Below, one piece after another: positions 16,679-26,451 of a stretch of 64,000 nt of DNA; position 1 is the stretch's first letter, and every line of letters begins with the position of its first letter. The position numbers and the translations under genes are program-made. The notes below the pieces were generated by a model that was not told the DNA's origin, ran no database searches, and saw only the letters and a list, made by a program, of their open reading frames with translations. Source of the stretch: Agromyces bracchium (GTDB lineage: Bacteria; Actinomycetota; Actinomycetes; Actinomycetales; Microbacteriaceae); NCBI RefSeq assembly GCF_009709675.1, contig NZ_WMLB01000006.1, positions 248,001 through 312,000 on the forward strand. Direction: 5' to 3'.

Positions 16679-18313
16679 TCAGACGAGGGGGTGCTCGAAC
16701 GCGTAGGCCGTCGCCGCCGCCCGGCTCGGGACGTCGAGCTTGGTGAAGATGTTGCTGAGGTGCCGTGCGACGGTCTTCTCGCTGAGGTGGAGTTCCGAGG
16801 CGATCTCGCGGTTGGTGATCCCGCGCGTCACCAACCGCAGCACCTCGACCTCTCGACCCGTCAGCGGCAGGTCACCGCGCCCGCCTGCACCCCGCGCCCG
16901 GTCGAGCGCCGCGAGCGCCGGCTCAGCCCCGAGCTCCGCGAACGCCGCCTCGGCGAGGTCCTCCTCCAGCTCCGCTGCCTCGTCCTCGTCGAGGTCGCGG
17001 CGCGCCCGTGCCATGAGCACGCGGCACCGCGCGATCTCGTACGGCGCTCCGACCTCGACCCACGCCTCGCGGGCCGCTCGGAGGCGCGTGAACGCACCCG
17101 ACGCGTCGCCGCCCGCGAGGCGGACCTCCCCGTCCGCGTACGCCGCGATGGCACGCAGCATGACCGACGCGTTCACGCGCTCCATCGCGGCCAGCTCGTC
17201 CGCGGCGGCCCGCGCGGCGTCGAGGTCGCCCGCCGCCACCTCGATGCTGACGATCGCGGGCAGCAGGTGGCAGCGCGTGGCGGCGTCGGCGCTGTCGGCG
17301 CTCCGCCGGATCAGGCTCTGCGCCAGTGCCGCCCGGCCCTCGTCCAGGCGCAGGAGCGCCAGCCCGGGTTGCGGATCCCATCCCGATTCGGCGGCCTTCG
17401 CGAACCTCGCCTCCGCCTCGTCGAACGCGCCCCGCAGGCGCAGCACCTCCGCCTGCTGGTAGTGCGCGCCGAAGGCGGCCCCGACGTCGCCGGCGAGCAG
17501 GCGCTCCTCGGCGAGCTTCGCCGCCGCCATCGCGTCGGTCCACGCCCCGTGCAGGCGGAACAGCTCGGCTCGGTGCGCCTGGCACTGCCCGCTGAAGGCC
17601 ACGAGCGACGGCTGGTCGTGGCACCACCGGTCCAGGGCCCGCGTCCACTCGACCGCGCGTGCGAGCTCGAACGTCAGGTGGCAGTACCCGATCACCGCGC
17701 AGTACACGATCCCGGATGGCACGGGGCCGACCTCGCCCGCGGTGACCGAGACCATCACCTCGTCGAGCATCCGGATCCCGCGGGCGGGATCCCCGGCCAT
17801 GATCGTGGCCTGGCCGCCGCCGAGGAGCGCGAAGGCGGCGACATCCGGATCGCCCGTCCGTTCGGCGATCTCGCCGGCGCGGCCGAAGAGCTCGAGCGCC
17901 CGATCCGCCGCCCCGGCGTAGAGCGCCGCGAGGGCCTCCGGAACCAGCACGAACCCGGCGGCGGCCCCCGGCTCGTCGAGTCGTTCGACGAGCCGCGTCG
18001 CGCGCGCGAGCCATCCCATTCCCTGCGACGGGTTGCCGGAGTTCATCGACTCGAGGCTGATCCAGGTCGCGCTGTACGCGGCGCGGTCCAGGTCCCCGGC
18101 CGCGAGGTGGGCCTCATGGGCGAGCGTGCCCACCTCGATCGCGCGCCGGTCGTGGCCGACGAGGTCGGAGGCCATGGCGAACCGATCGAGGTCGTCCCCG
18201 GACATGGCGTCGGCGTCGTCGCGCGCCCGACCGAACCAGTCGACGGCATCGTTCCACCGGCGCTCCGCGAACGCGGTGCGCGCCTGCTCGAGACTCGTCG
18301 CGACCATCGCCAT
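16679..18313 (-). CDS. LuxR-family regulator with long TPR-like sensor region (copy 1)
   Basis: A 544-residue protein. Residues 1-470 are helical repeats resembling tetratricopeptides (LEQARTAFAERRWNDAVDWFGRA, ADRALELFGRAGEIAERTGDPD). The C-terminus is a LuxR/GerE helix-turn-helix: LTGREVEVLRLVTRGITNREIASELHLSEKTVARHLSNIFTKL. No N-terminal ATPase Walker motifs are present, unlike classic LAL regulators. ATG 18313 is chosen because the upstream open frame is Arg-rich. It lies directly downstream of a close paralogue on the same strand. Confidence 0.85.
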   Translation of the reverse strand: MAMVATSLEQARTAFAERRWNDAVDWFGRARDDADAMSGDDLDRFAMASDLVGHDRRAIEVGTLAHEAHLAAGDLDRAAYSATWISLESMNSGNPSQGMGWLARATRLVERLDEPGAAAGFVLVPEALAALYAGAADRALELFGRAGEIAERTGDPDVAAFALLGGGQATIMAGDPARGIRMLDEVMVSVTAGEVGPVPSGIVYCAVIGYCHLTFELARAVEWTRALDRWCHDQPSLVAFSGQCQAHRAELFRLHGAWTDAMAAAKLAEERLLAGDVGAAFGAHYQQAEVLRLRGAFDEAEARFAKAAESGWDPQPGLALLRLDEGRAALAQSLIRRSADSADAATRCHLLPAIVSIEVAAGDLDAARAAADELAAMERVNASVMLRAIAAYADGEVRLAGGDASGAFTRLRAAREAWVEVGAPYEIARCRVLMARARRDLDEDEAAELEEDLAEAAFAELGAEPALAALDRARGAGGRGDLPLTGREVEVLRLVTRGITNREIASELHLSEKTVARHLSNIFTKLDVPSRAAATAYAFEHPLV

Positions 18314-18499
18314 CGGGCCCGGCCGGGCGACCGGTCGGTCGCCCGGGACCGCTCCTTCGCGAACGGTACCGCGCACCCTCCCGGGCGGCAAGGCCATCGC
18401 GGATGGCGCTTCGCACCTCCTCTCGCACGGCCGACCGGGCACGCCCGTCCGCTCACGTCGTCGCGTGCCGCGCACGCGAGACCGACCTGACCGCCTCGG

Positions 18500-20116
18500 T
18501 CAGACGAGGCCGTGCTCGTAGGCGTACGCGGTGGCCGCCGACCGGGACGAGATCCCGAGCTTTCCGAAGATGTTGCTGAGGTGCCGCGCGACGGTCTTCT
18601 CGCTGAGCGAGAGCCGCTCGGCGATTCCACGATTGGTCAGGCCCGTCGAGACGAGCCGGAGCACCTCGACCTCCCGCTCGGTGAGCGCCCCGATCCGGCG
18701 TTCGCCGGCGACCTCCGCCAACTCGGTCAGCGCCGGCTCGGCACCGACCGCCGCGAACACGTCACGTGCCGCCGCGAACTCGGTGTCCGCCGCACGGTCG
18801 CCGAGCGCGCGCAGCGCGCGCCCCGCGAGGACCCGGGCGCGCGCCCGCTCCACGGGGGCATCGACTGCGAGGAACCCCTCCGACGCCTCCCGCGCCGCGT
18901 CCAGCGCACCCCGCGCGTCGCCCTCGGCGATGAGCACCCGGGCCTCGGCCGCCGCGATCATGGCCTCCAGCATCGGCGTGGGCATCGACTCGCTCGCGGC
19001 ACGCAGGTCGGCGAGCGCCTGCCGCGCAGCGACCACGTCGCCGGCCGCGACCTCGATCTCGACGACGGCGGGCAGCACGAATCGCCGGGTGAACCGATCA
19101 TCGCCGGCGGCGTTCCGCCGGATCTCCGCTTGCGCCGCCTCGATCTGCCCGGCGGCGAGGCGGAGCAGCGCGAGGCCCGGCTGCGGCTCCCAACCCGATT
19201 CGCCGGCACGCCGGTACGACTCCTCGGCCGCCCGGAACGAGCCGCGCAGCCGCTGCAGTTCCGCCGCCGAGTTCGGCGCGCCGTAGACGGCCCGGTAGTC
19301 GCCCGCCCGGAACCTGCCGAGCGCGAGCTCGCTCGACGCGGCGGCCTCGTCCCACGCCCCGCGCACGATCTGCAGCGCTGCGCGCAACGCGTGCCGCTGC
19401 CCGCTGAACGTGACGAGCGACGGCTGGGCGCGGCACCATCCGTCGAGCAGGTCGAGCCAGGCGGCGGCGCGCCCGAGGTCCTGCGCCATGGTGGCATCCG
19501 AGATGAGCGCGCAGCAGATGACCCCCGTCGAGACCGGTCCGACCCGGCCCGCCTCGATCGCCGCGATCGCGCGGTCGTAGCTCGCGAACCCGTCCGCGAC
19601 CTCGCCCAGCTCGATGAGCGACTTGCCGAGCCCGAGCGACGCGTTCGCGTCGAGTTCGCCGTCGTCGTGCTGCTCGGCGACCGCGCGCACCTCCTCGAAC
19701 GTCCGACGCGACTCCGCGGCGTCCCCGCTGCCGAGTTGCGCGACGCCCGGTCCCATCCGGGCGAACGCGATGAGCCGCGGGTCGCCGACCGTGCTCGCGA
19801 CGCGCATCGCGCGCGCCGACCAGGTCACCGAGCCCGAGAAGTCCCCGAACTCGATCATCTCCAGGGCGAGCCACCCGGCGACCCGCCCCGCTGCCTCGGC
19901 GTCGGACGCCACGAGGTGCGCCGCGTAGGCGCGCGCCGCGGCATCCACCGCCAGCGGCGGCTCACCTCGCAGCAGCGCGGCCGTCGAGAGCAGTTCCAAG
20001 TCGGATGCCGCGAGCCCGCCGTCCGCGTCGACGCGCCCGAGGTACTCGACCGCATCCGCCCAGCGCCGATCGGCCGCCGCAGCGCGGCCGGCATCGAGCG
20101 TGCTCGGCGAGGTCAT
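18500..20116 (-). CDS. LuxR-family regulator with long TPR-like sensor region (copy 2)
   Basis: A 538-residue paralogue of the next gene, with the same architecture throughout: DRRWADAVEYLGRVD at the start, shared blocks such as QPSLVTFSGQRHALRAAL (copy 1: QPSLVAFSGQCQAHRAEL) and SGWEPQPGLALLRL, and a C-terminal LuxR domain LTEREVEVLRLVSTGLTNRGIAERLSLSEKTVARHLSNIFGKL. GGAGCGGAG immediately precedes ATG 20116. The ligand or signal is unknown; the helical repeats could bind a protein or small molecule. Confidence 0.85.
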   Translation of the reverse strand: MTSPSTLDAGRAAAADRRWADAVEYLGRVDADGGLAASDLELLSTAALLRGEPPLAVDAAARAYAAHLVASDAEAAGRVAGWLALEMIEFGDFSGSVTWSARAMRVASTVGDPRLIAFARMGPGVAQLGSGDAAESRRTFEEVRAVAEQHDDGELDANASLGLGKSLIELGEVADGFASYDRAIAAIEAGRVGPVSTGVICCALISDATMAQDLGRAAAWLDLLDGWCRAQPSLVTFSGQRHALRAALQIVRGAWDEAAASSELALGRFRAGDYRAVYGAPNSAAELQRLRGSFRAAEESYRRAGESGWEPQPGLALLRLAAGQIEAAQAEIRRNAAGDDRFTRRFVLPAVVEIEVAAGDVVAARQALADLRAASESMPTPMLEAMIAAAEARVLIAEGDARGALDAAREASEGFLAVDAPVERARARVLAGRALRALGDRAADTEFAAARDVFAAVGAEPALTELAEVAGERRIGALTEREVEVLRLVSTGLTNRGIAERLSLSEKTVARHLSNIFGKLGISSRSAATAYAYEHGLV

Positions 20117-20207
20117 CTCCGCTCCCCCGGCGGCCTCTCCCGGGCGCCCGGGTCCCTCGGCCGTCGTGGTGGAACGTACCGCCGCTCCCGCCGCCGCCGC
20201 AACAACG

Positions 20208-20243
20208 ACGAAGGGCCCGCCGGCGAACCGGCGAGCCCTTCGT
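20208..20243 (-). terminator. Hairpin terminator of the rplK-rplA unit
   Basis: An outer stem ACGAAGGGC/GCCCTTCGT encloses an inner stem GCCGG-CGAA-CCGGC. Read leftward (minus strand) it is followed by a TCGTTGTTG tail, 41 bp after the rplA stop. Confidence 0.8.
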
Positions 20244-20274
20244 GATCTCGATACGCGCTTCGCGCTACTCGATC
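20244..20274. repeat. Palindromic repeat after rplA
   Basis: GATCTCGATACGCGC, then TTCGCGCTACTCGATC. A member of the window's palindromic repeat family, lying between the rplA stop and its terminator. Confidence 0.75.
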
Positions 20275-20284
20275 TCCGCGTGTC

Positions 20285-20974
20285 TCAGATGGCGTTGACG
20301 TCCAGCGGGATGCCGGGGCCGAACGTGGTCGACACGGCGCCCTTCTGGATGTAGCGGCCCTTGGCGCTCGACGGCTTGAGGCGCACGACCTCCTCGAGGG
20401 CGGCCTTGATGTTGTCGTTCAGCTGGTCCTGCGAGAACGAGGCCTTGCCGACGACGAAGTGCACGTTGGCGTGCTTGTCGACGCGGAACTCGATCTTGCC
20501 GCCCTTGATGTCTTCCACGGCCTTGGCCGGGTTCGGGGTCACGGTGCCGGTCTTGGGGTTCGGCATGAGGCCGCGCGGGCCGAGGACCTTGCCGAGACGA
20601 CCGACCTGGCCCATGAGCTCGGGGGTGGCGACGGCCGCGTCGAACGCGGTGTAGCCGCCGGCGACCTTCTCGATGAGCTCGGCGCCGCCGACCTCGTCGG
20701 CGCCCGCGGCGATCGCGGCCTCGGCCGCGGGGCCCGTCGCGAAGACGATGACGCGGGCGGTCTTGCCGGTGCCGTGCGGGAGGATGACGGTGCCGCGCAC
20801 CATCTGGTCGGCCTTGCGGGGGTCGACGCCGAGCTTCAGCGCGACCTCGACGGTCGAGTCGAACTTCGCCGAGCCGGTCTCCTTCGCGAGCGCGACGGCG
20901 TCGGTCGGGGTGTAGTACTTGCCGGCCTCGATCTTCTCGGCCGCGGCCCGGTAGGCCTTGGACTTCTGTGCCAT
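20285..20974 (-). CDS. rplA: 50S ribosomal protein L1
   Basis: A 229-residue L1 protein of the large-subunit stalk and autogenous repressor family. Visible marks: [46 protein letters not shown] (the classic L1 signature), and C-terminal [10 protein letters not shown]. The start at ATG 20974 has TAGGAGAA upstream. It follows rplK on the same strand, but the 141-bp gap holds a palindromic repeat. Confidence 0.98.
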   Translation of the reverse strand: MAQKSKAYRAAAEKIEAGKYYTPTDAVALAKETGSAKFDSTVEVALKLGVDPRKADQMVRGTVILPHGTGKTARVIVFATGPAAEAAIAAGADEVGGAELIEKVAGGYTAFDAAVATPELMGQVGRLGKVLGPRGLMPNPKTGTVTPNPAKAVEDIKGGKIEFRVDKHANVHFVVGKASFSQDQLNDNIKAALEEVVRLKPSSAKGRYIQKGAVSTTFGPGIPLDVNAI

Positions 20975-21067
20975 GTTGGTTCTCCTAGCGAGAGTGTGGT
21001 CATCGCGCCTGGCGGGCGCTGCCACGAATGAGAGTTCTGGTGAACGGATGCCGCGGCATCCGTGCCC

Positions 21068-21103
21068 GGTGGTCGAGTAGGCGCGAAGCGCCGTATCGAG
21101 ACC
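21068..21103. repeat. Palindromic repeat between rplK and rplA
   Basis: GGTGGTCGAGTAGGCGCG followed by AAGCGCCGTATCGAGACC. This is a near-perfect member of the repeat family and forms a long GC-rich hairpin in the rplK-rplA transcript. Confidence 0.85.
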
Positions 21104-21115
21104 CGGGCGAGGCGA

Positions 21116-21544
21116 TTACTCGACCGTGATGCCCATCGAGCGAGCGGTGCCCGCGATGATCTTCGACGCGGCGTCGATGTCGTTGGCGTTGAGGTCGGCC
21201 ATCTTCGTCTCGGCGATCTCGCGGACCTGGGCGGGCGTGATCTTGCCGACCTTGGTGGTGTGCGGGACGCCCGAGCCCTTGGCGACGCCGGCGGCCTTCT
21301 TGATGAGCTCGGCGGCGGGCGGGGTCTTCAGGATGAAGGTGAACGAGCGGTCCTCGTAGACCGTGATCTCGACGGGGATGACGTTGCCCCGCTGAGCCTC
21401 GGTGGCCGCGTTGTAGGCCTTGCAGAACTCCATGATGTTCACGCCGTGCTGACCCAGAGCCGGGCCGATCGGCGGGGCCGGGTTGGCGGCGCCGGCCTTG
21501 ATCTGAAGCTTGATCAGACCAGTGACCTTCTTCTTCGGTGCCAT
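21116..21544 (-). CDS. rplK: 50S ribosomal protein L11
   Basis: A 142-residue L11 protein, part of the GTPase-associated centre that binds 23S rRNA with L10. [42 protein letters not shown] is the standard N-terminus and [15 protein letters not shown] the standard end. The start is ATG 21544 with AGGAAGAGAG upstream. The region upstream, to nusG, contains a repeat pair. Confidence 0.98.
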   Translation of the reverse strand: MAPKKKVTGLIKLQIKAGAANPAPPIGPALGQHGVNIMEFCKAYNAATEAQRGNVIPVEITVYEDRSFTFILKTPPAAELIKKAAGVAKGSGVPHTTKVGKITPAQVREIAETKMADLNANDIDAASKIIAGTARSMGITVE

Positions 21545-21680
21545 GATTTCTCTCTTCCTGTTTCGAACGCCCGACCGGAACGGCCGGGGCACTCTCCCGC
21601 GATCCCGGCGGTTCCGGGTTGCGGTGGTTTGGGGAGTCGTGCGCGCGCGCACAACCTGTCAATGATAACGGAACTCCGCT

Positions 21681-21767
21681 GTTCGAGTAGCACGCGACGA
21701 AGTCGCGCGCGTATCGAGACCTGCCACGCGGGTCTCGATACGGCGCTGGCGCGCCTACTCGACCACC
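21681..21767. repeat. Inverted pair of palindromic repeats between nusG and rplK
   Basis: Two elements in opposite orientation: 21681-21721 (GTTCGAGTAG...GTATCGAGACC) and 21731-21767 (GGTCTCGATACGG...CTACTCGACCACC), nine bases apart. Each folds alone, and the pair can also fold as one long hairpin. Confidence 0.85.
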
Positions 21768-21773
21768 GAAGTG

Positions 21774-22697
21774 CTAGAGCTTGGTGACCTGGTCGAAGCT
21801 GAGCTCGACCGGGGTCTCGCGCTCGAAGAGCGAGACGAGGACCGTGAGCTTGCCGCTCTCGGGCTTGATCTCGCTGATCGTGCCGGGCAGGCCCGCGAAC
21901 GAGCCGTCCTTGATGGTGATGGTCTCGCCGATCTCGAAGTCGACCTCGGCGGGGATCTGGCGTGCGGCGCCGCCCGCGGCGGCACCCTTCGCACCCTTGG
22001 CGGGCGCGACGTCCTTGATGTCGACGAGGCTCTTCAGCATGTTGAAGGCCTCCTCGAAGCGGAGGGGCGTCGGGTTGTGGGCGTTGCCCACGAAGCCCGT
22101 GACGCCGGGAGTGTGGCGGATGACCGACCAGCTCTCCTCGTTGAGTTCCATGCGGACCAGCACGTAGCCGGGCACGCGCACGCGCGTGACCATCTTGCGC
22201 TGGCCGTTCTTGATCTCGACGACATCCTCCATCGGCACCTCGACCTGGTGGATGTAGTCGGCCATCGCCATGGTCTCGCGACGCTGCTCGACGTTCGCCT
22301 TCACGCGGCGCTCGAACCCGGCGTAGGAGTGCACGACGTACCACTTGCCCGGGAGGAAGCGCAGCTCGTTGCGGAACGCCTCGTACGGGTCGTGGTCCTC
22401 GTCCTCCTCGGTGACGGCCTCGAAGGCCGCCTCGGCCTCGTCGGCGGAGTCGATCTCGAGGGCGTCGTCGACGACCGCGTCGGCCTCGGGGTCGGTCGCC
22501 TCGGCGATCGCGTCGAGGACGGCGTCGAGGTCGACGTCGTTGCCCTCGTCGTCGACGACGTGCACGGCGCGGTGCTCGGCCGGCTCCGCGGAGTCCTCGT
22601 CGCGCTCGAGCGAGTTGCCCTCCTGCGCTTCGTCCTCTTCGGAGGACTGCTCGGCAGCGGTCGCCCAGTCGACGTCCTGGCGCTCGTTCTTCGACAC
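21774..22697 (-). CDS. nusG: Transcription termination/antitermination protein NusG
   Basis: A 307-residue NusG. Residues 1-115 are an acidic, Asp/Glu-rich extension common in actinobacterial NusG. The NGN domain follows ([54 protein letters not shown]). The C-terminal KOW domain contains [38 protein letters not shown]. The start is GTG 22697 with GAGGAA upstream. It binds RNA polymerase and, through KOW, ribosome or Rho. Confidence 0.97.
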   Translation of the reverse strand: MSKNERQDVDWATAAEQSSEEDEAQEGNSLERDEDSAEPAEHRAVHVVDDEGNDVDLDAVLDAIAEATDPEADAVVDDALEIDSADEAEAAFEAVTEEDEDHDPYEAFRNELRFLPGKWYVVHSYAGFERRVKANVEQRRETMAMADYIHQVEVPMEDVVEIKNGQRKMVTRVRVPGYVLVRMELNEESWSVIRHTPGVTGFVGNAHNPTPLRFEEAFNMLKSLVDIKDVAPAKGAKGAAAGGAARQIPAEVDFEIGETITIKDGSFAGLPGTISEIKPESGKLTVLVSLFERETPVELSFDQVTKL

Positions 22698-22763
22698 TTC
22701 CTCAATCCTTCTTTCTGCCGTGCCACCGGTGACCGGCGGGCAGGTGTCGGGCCGACGGCCCGA

Positions 22764-23039
22764 TCAGACCCCCGGCGTTCCGAAGACGTACAGGACCAGC
22801 CATCCGAAGACCTGGTCGAGCCCCCAGACGATCGCCATCATGATGGCCACGAAGACCAGCACCACCGCGGTGAAGCTCGCAAGCTCCTTGCGGGTCGGCG
22901 TGACGACCTTCTTCAGCTCGCCGATGACCTGTCGGATGAACAGGGCGATCCGGGCGAAGGGGTTGCGCCGCGCCGCGCTCTCGCGCTTGGCGTTGGCGAC
23001 GACATCCTCGCTGGGTTCGTCGAGTACTTTCCGAGCCAC
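22764..23039 (-). CDS. secE: Preprotein translocase subunit SecE
   Basis: A 91-residue SecE: a cytoplasmic amphipathic helix (ARIALFIRQVIGELKKVVTPTRKEL) followed by one membrane span (FTAVVLVFVAIMMAIVWGLDQVFGWLV). It is the essential clamp of the SecYEG channel. GTG 23039 (VARKVLDEPSED) is preferred to GTG 23048 because the AAAGG ribosome binding site is eight bases before the former and abuts the latter. It lies 66 bp before nusG and just after tRNA-Trp. Confidence 0.95.
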   Translation of the reverse strand: MARKVLDEPSEDVVANAKRESAARRNPFARIALFIRQVIGELKKVVTPTRKELASFTAVVLVFVAIMMAIVWGLDQVFGWLVLYVFGTPGV

Positions 23040-23080
23040 CTCGTACACCTTTCATGGGCCGGCCATCGCCGGCCGACTCG

Positions 23081-23153
23081 CAGGGCGGACAGGACTCGAA
23101 CCTGCAACCTGCGGTTTTGGAGACCGCTGCTCTACCAATTGAGCCACCGCCCT
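23081..23153 (-). tRNA. trnW: tRNA-Trp (anticodon CCA)
   Basis: 73 bases on the minus strand: acceptor AGGGCGG pairing with CCGCCCT, D-arm GGCTCAATTGGTAGAGC, anticodon loop CTCCAAA (CCA), T-loop GGTTCGAGTCC, discriminator G and no encoded CCA. It lies immediately before secE, its usual place in Actinobacteria. Confidence 0.97.
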
Positions 23154-23270
23154 AAGCGACCCGGCTGACCGGATCACCTCGGGTCGAAGTCGCTTCGATC
23201 GGCATTCGCAACGAGCTGGTACCCGCCGTGAAGGCGCGTTCGATCTTGGCTGACTTCAACAACCTCACCA

Positions 23271-23299
23271 AGTGTATGCGACGTGGGAAGGTGCGCCAA
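23271..23299 (-). promoter_or_regulatory. Probable promoter of tRNA-Trp/secE/nusG
   Basis: On the minus strand TTGGCG, a 17-base spacer, then TACACT: a good sigma-70-type match about 120 bp before the mature tRNA start. The remaining 250 bp up to the plus-strand aminotransferase show no gene. Confidence 0.6.
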
Positions 23300-23553
23300 A
23301 CCGTGGCCCGACGCCCGCCCGTCGTCCGCCCCGCGACGACGCCTCGACGACACGGGACGTACGTCCCGCGCGCCCGGCGGCCGATCGGCGTATCGTGAAC
23401 CGTGTGAGCCGCTCCGGCGGCGCACGCAGGTTTCGGGGAGCGCGCCTGTGGGGGCAGGCGCCGGACGCCGCGGCTCGGGGGAACACCGCCGCGGCGTCCC
23501 TCTCTGGCCGATCCGCCGCTGACGCGCGAGCGCCCGCGCCGTAGGCTGGGATC

Positions 23554-24771
23554 GTGACCGATCAGCGCCGTCTCTCCGCCCGCATCTCCGCCATCGCCGA
23601 GTCCGCGACCCTCAAGGTCGATGCCAAGGCCAAGGCCCTCCAGGCCGAGGGGCGACCCGTGATCTCGTACGCGGCGGGCGAGCCCGACTTCCCGACGCCC
23701 GCGCACATCGTCGAGGCCGCGCTCGAGGCGGTCCGCGACCCCCGCAACCACCGCTACACGCCCGCGGCCGGCCTTCCCGACCTGCGCGAGGCCATCGCGT
23801 CGAAGACCCTGCGCGACTCCGGCCTCGCGGCCGGCGCGAACCAGGTCGTGGTCACCAACGGCGGCAAGCAGGCCGTCTACCAGGCGTTCCAGGTGCTGCT
23901 CGACGACGGCGACGAGGTCCTCGTGCCCACGCCCTACTGGACCACCTACCCCGAGGCGATCAAGCTCGCGGGCGGCCGCCAGGTCGACGTGTTCGCGGGC
24001 TCCGAGCAGGGCTACCTCGTCACGGTCGAACAGCTCGAGGCGGCGCGCACCGAGCGGACGCGCGCGCTGCTGTTCGTGTCGCCGTCGAACCCGACGGGCG
24101 CGGTCTACCCGCCCGAGCAGGTGAAGGCCATCGGCGAATGGGCCCTCGAGCACGGCATCTGGGTCGTCACCGACGAGATCTACCAGAACCTCACCTACGC
24201 GGAGGACCCGGAGGCCGCGCCGCCCCGTGCGCTCTCCATCGTCGAGGCCGTGCCGGGCCTCGCCGACCAGGCGATCCTGGTCAACGGCGTCGCGAAGACC
24301 TACGCGATGACCGGCTGGCGCCTCGGCTGGATGGTCGGCCCGGCCGACGTCATGAAGGGCGCCGCGAACCTGCAGTCGCACCTCACGTCGAACGTGTCGA
24401 ACATCTCGCAGCGCGCCGCGATCGCGGCCCTCACCGGCCCGCAGGAGCCCGTCGAGGAGATGCGCCGCGCGTTCGACCGTCGTCGCCGCACGATCGTCGC
24501 CGAGCTGTCGAAGATCGACGGCATGACGGTGCCCGTTCCCGAGGGGGCGTTCTACGTCTACCCCGACGTCACGGGCCTCCTCGGCCGTGAGTGGGGCGGC
24601 GTGACGCCGGCCACGTCGCTCGAGCTCGCCGACCTCATGCTCGAGAAGGCGGAGGTCGCGGCGGTGCCCGGCGAGGCGTTCGGTCCGAGCGGGTTCCTGC
24701 GCTTCAGCTACGCGCTGGGCGATGCGCCGCTCCTCGAGGGCGTGCAGCGGCTCCAGGAGCTCTTCTCCTGA
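23554..24771 (+). CDS. Class I aminotransferase, aspartate/aromatic type
   Basis: A 405-residue PLP enzyme of fold type I. Key segments: [52 protein letters not shown], the PLP lysine in [16 protein letters not shown], and the carboxylate-binding arginine in FLRFSYA. This is the aspartate aminotransferase subgroup Ib, which moves the amino group between aspartate and 2-oxoglutarate; some members also accept prephenate. The start is GTG 23554. The dGTPase gene begins two bases after its stop. Confidence 0.92.
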   Translation: MTDQRRLSARISAIAESATLKVDAKAKALQAEGRPVISYAAGEPDFPTPAHIVEAALEAVRDPRNHRYTPAAGLPDLREAIASKTLRDSGLAAGANQVVVTNGGKQAVYQAFQVLLDDGDEVLVPTPYWTTYPEAIKLAGGRQVDVFAGSEQGYLVTVEQLEAARTERTRALLFVSPSNPTGAVYPPEQVKAIGEWALEHGIWVVTDEIYQNLTYAEDPEAAPPRALSIVEAVPGLADQAILVNGVAKTYAMTGWRLGWMVGPADVMKGAANLQSHLTSNVSNISQRAAIAALTGPQEPVEEMRRAFDRRRRTIVAELSKIDGMTVPVPEGAFYVYPDVTGLLGREWGGVTPATSLELADLMLEKAEVAAVPGEAFGPSGFLRFSYALGDAPLLEGVQRLQELFS

Positions 24772-24773
24772 CC

Positions 24774-26297
24774 GTGACCCCGTCGATGGATCGCGCGGCG
24801 CGGCGAACGCCCGAGCCCCGGAGCAGCGCCGACGTCGTCGGCGAGCACTCGCAGTTCCGCCTGGACCTCGAGCGGGTGCGCTTCTCGCCGTACTTCTCCC
24901 GCCTCTCGGCCGTGACGCAGGTCATCGGCCAGCCGGGCGCCGGGCCGCTCATCCACAACCGGCTCACCCACTCGATCAAGGTGACGGCCGTCGCGCGCGC
25001 GATCGCCGTGAAGCTGACGGATGCCTCGTCGCCGACGCGCGACTTCGCGCTCGCGCACGGCTGCGACGCGGTGGTCGTGCAGGCCGCCGCCTCCGCGCAC
25101 GACCTGGGGCACCCGCCGTTCGGTCATCTCGGCGAGCGCGTGCTCGACCGGCTCGCCCGCGACACGCTGGGCCTGCCCGACGGGTTCGAGGGCAACGCGC
25201 AGACCTACCGGATCGTCACGACGCTCGACGTGAGCGAGGTCGCCCCACGGGGGCTCAACCTCACCGCCGCGGTGCGAAGTGCCGTGGCGAAGTACCCGTG
25301 GACCCGCCACGTGGATGTCTCGGCCCTCGGCGACGGGCCCCTGCCACGGGGCATCCGTCGCACCGACCGCGGCGTCGAGGCGCTGAAGTTCTCGGCGTAC
25401 GGGATCGATGCGGCCGACCTGTTCGAGGCGCGCGACGGGCATCCGCCGCTCCGGCAGTCGCTCGAGTGCTCGATCATGGACATCGCCGACGACATCGCGT
25501 ACTCGATCCACGACGTCGACGACTTCCACCGGGCGGGCCTGCTCGGCCAGGGTGCGGTGGCTCGCGAGTTCCGCGGCTGGATCGAGTCGGGCCTGCAGCT
25601 TCGCGACCTGGACGACGAGGAGCTCGCCCGACGCAGTGCGCCGCCCGGCAGCGCGCTCGAGGCGCTGCGCCGGAAGATGCACGCGACCGACCCGTGGATC
25701 GCGGGCGACGAGGCGTTCCGCGCCGCGGTCGGCGTCGTCGCCGACGACCTCGTCGACGGGCTCCTCGCGAGCCCGTTCGACGGTTCGATCGCGGCCGAGC
25801 GCGCGCTGTCGTCGTTCACGAACCGGTGGATCGACCACCTGCAGTCGTCGGTCGTCCCGGCGCCCGAGGGCGTCGTGCGGGCCGGGCTCGTGACGCTCGA
25901 CGAGCGGGCGTGGCACGAGGTCGAGATCCTCAAGTTCGTGCACCGGCACTTCATCCTCGACCGGTCCGACATCGTGATGTATCAGCGCGGCCTCAGCCGC
26001 GTGATCACGCGTGCCGTGAAGGGCCTCACGGCGTGGCTGCGCGACGAGGACGACCGGGATCGCGTTCCGCAGCGGCTCCGCGAGCTTGTCGAGATCGCCA
26101 CCGACGGGTACACCGAGCTGCGCACGGCACGGCCCGAGGGCGTGCCGGTTCCCGAGACGTCGGAAGTCCGCGACCTGGGCGTCGGGCGCGGCGTCGTCGA
26201 CTACGTGGCGTCGCTCTCCGACGATCAGGCGCTGGCGGTGTCCGAGGCGATCGACGGGCGGCCCGACCGACTCTGGGACATCGGGCAGAACCTCTGA
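24774..26297 (+). CDS. dgt: Deoxyguanosinetriphosphate triphosphohydrolase-like protein
   Basis: A 507-residue HD-domain phosphohydrolase. Metal ligands are visible in NRLTHSIKV, SAHDLGHPPFGHLGE and MDIADDIAYSIHDVDD. FSRLSAVTQVI and NAQTYRIVTTL are typical dGTPase segments. It removes triphosphate from dNTPs and helps balance nucleotide pools. GTG 24774, two bases after the aminotransferase stop, is taken as start; ATG 24786 is possible. DNA primase often follows dGTPase in Actinobacteria, but here a repeat cluster and lysG follow. Confidence 0.9.
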   Translation: MTPSMDRAARRTPEPRSSADVVGEHSQFRLDLERVRFSPYFSRLSAVTQVIGQPGAGPLIHNRLTHSIKVTAVARAIAVKLTDASSPTRDFALAHGCDAVVVQAAASAHDLGHPPFGHLGERVLDRLARDTLGLPDGFEGNAQTYRIVTTLDVSEVAPRGLNLTAAVRSAVAKYPWTRHVDVSALGDGPLPRGIRRTDRGVEALKFSAYGIDAADLFEARDGHPPLRQSLECSIMDIADDIAYSIHDVDDFHRAGLLGQGAVAREFRGWIESGLQLRDLDDEELARRSAPPGSALEALRRKMHATDPWIAGDEAFRAAVGVVADDLVDGLLASPFDGSIAAERALSSFTNRWIDHLQSSVVPAPEGVVRAGLVTLDERAWHEVEILKFVHRHFILDRSDIVMYQRGLSRVITRAVKGLTAWLRDEDDRDRVPQRLRELVEIATDGYTELRTARPEGVPVPETSEVRDLGVGRGVVDYVASLSDDQALAVSEAIDGRPDRLWDIGQNL

Positions 26298-26313
26298 GGT
26301 CGGGGTCGAGCCG

Positions 26314-26417
26314 GGTCTCGGTACGGGCGCTCCGCGTCCTACTCGACCCCCGGTGCGGGCGCTCCGCGTCCTACTCGACCCCCAGTGGTCGAGTAGCGCG
26401 AAGCGCGTATCGAGACC
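26314..26417. repeat. Three palindromic repeats after the dGTPase gene
   Basis: 26314-26350 (GGTCTCGGTACGG...CTACTCGACCCC), a copy lacking its left arm at 26352-26383, and an inverted full copy at 26385-26417 (GTGGTCGAGTAGCGCG...GTATCGAGACC). The second looks like a partial tandem duplication of the first. Confidence 0.85.
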
Positions 26418-26451
26418 CCTGCCAACGGTGACCCGTTCATCCGGTGACGGG

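Noticed and set aside
21774..22697. The long acidic N-terminus of NusG as a fusion
   Set aside because: Such extensions are usual for actinobacterial NusG; no separate domain is visible.
26314..26417. The repeat cluster as a CRISPR array
   Set aside because: Three copies in mixed orientation, no regular spacers and no cas genes; the repeats are self-complementary elements found singly elsewhere.
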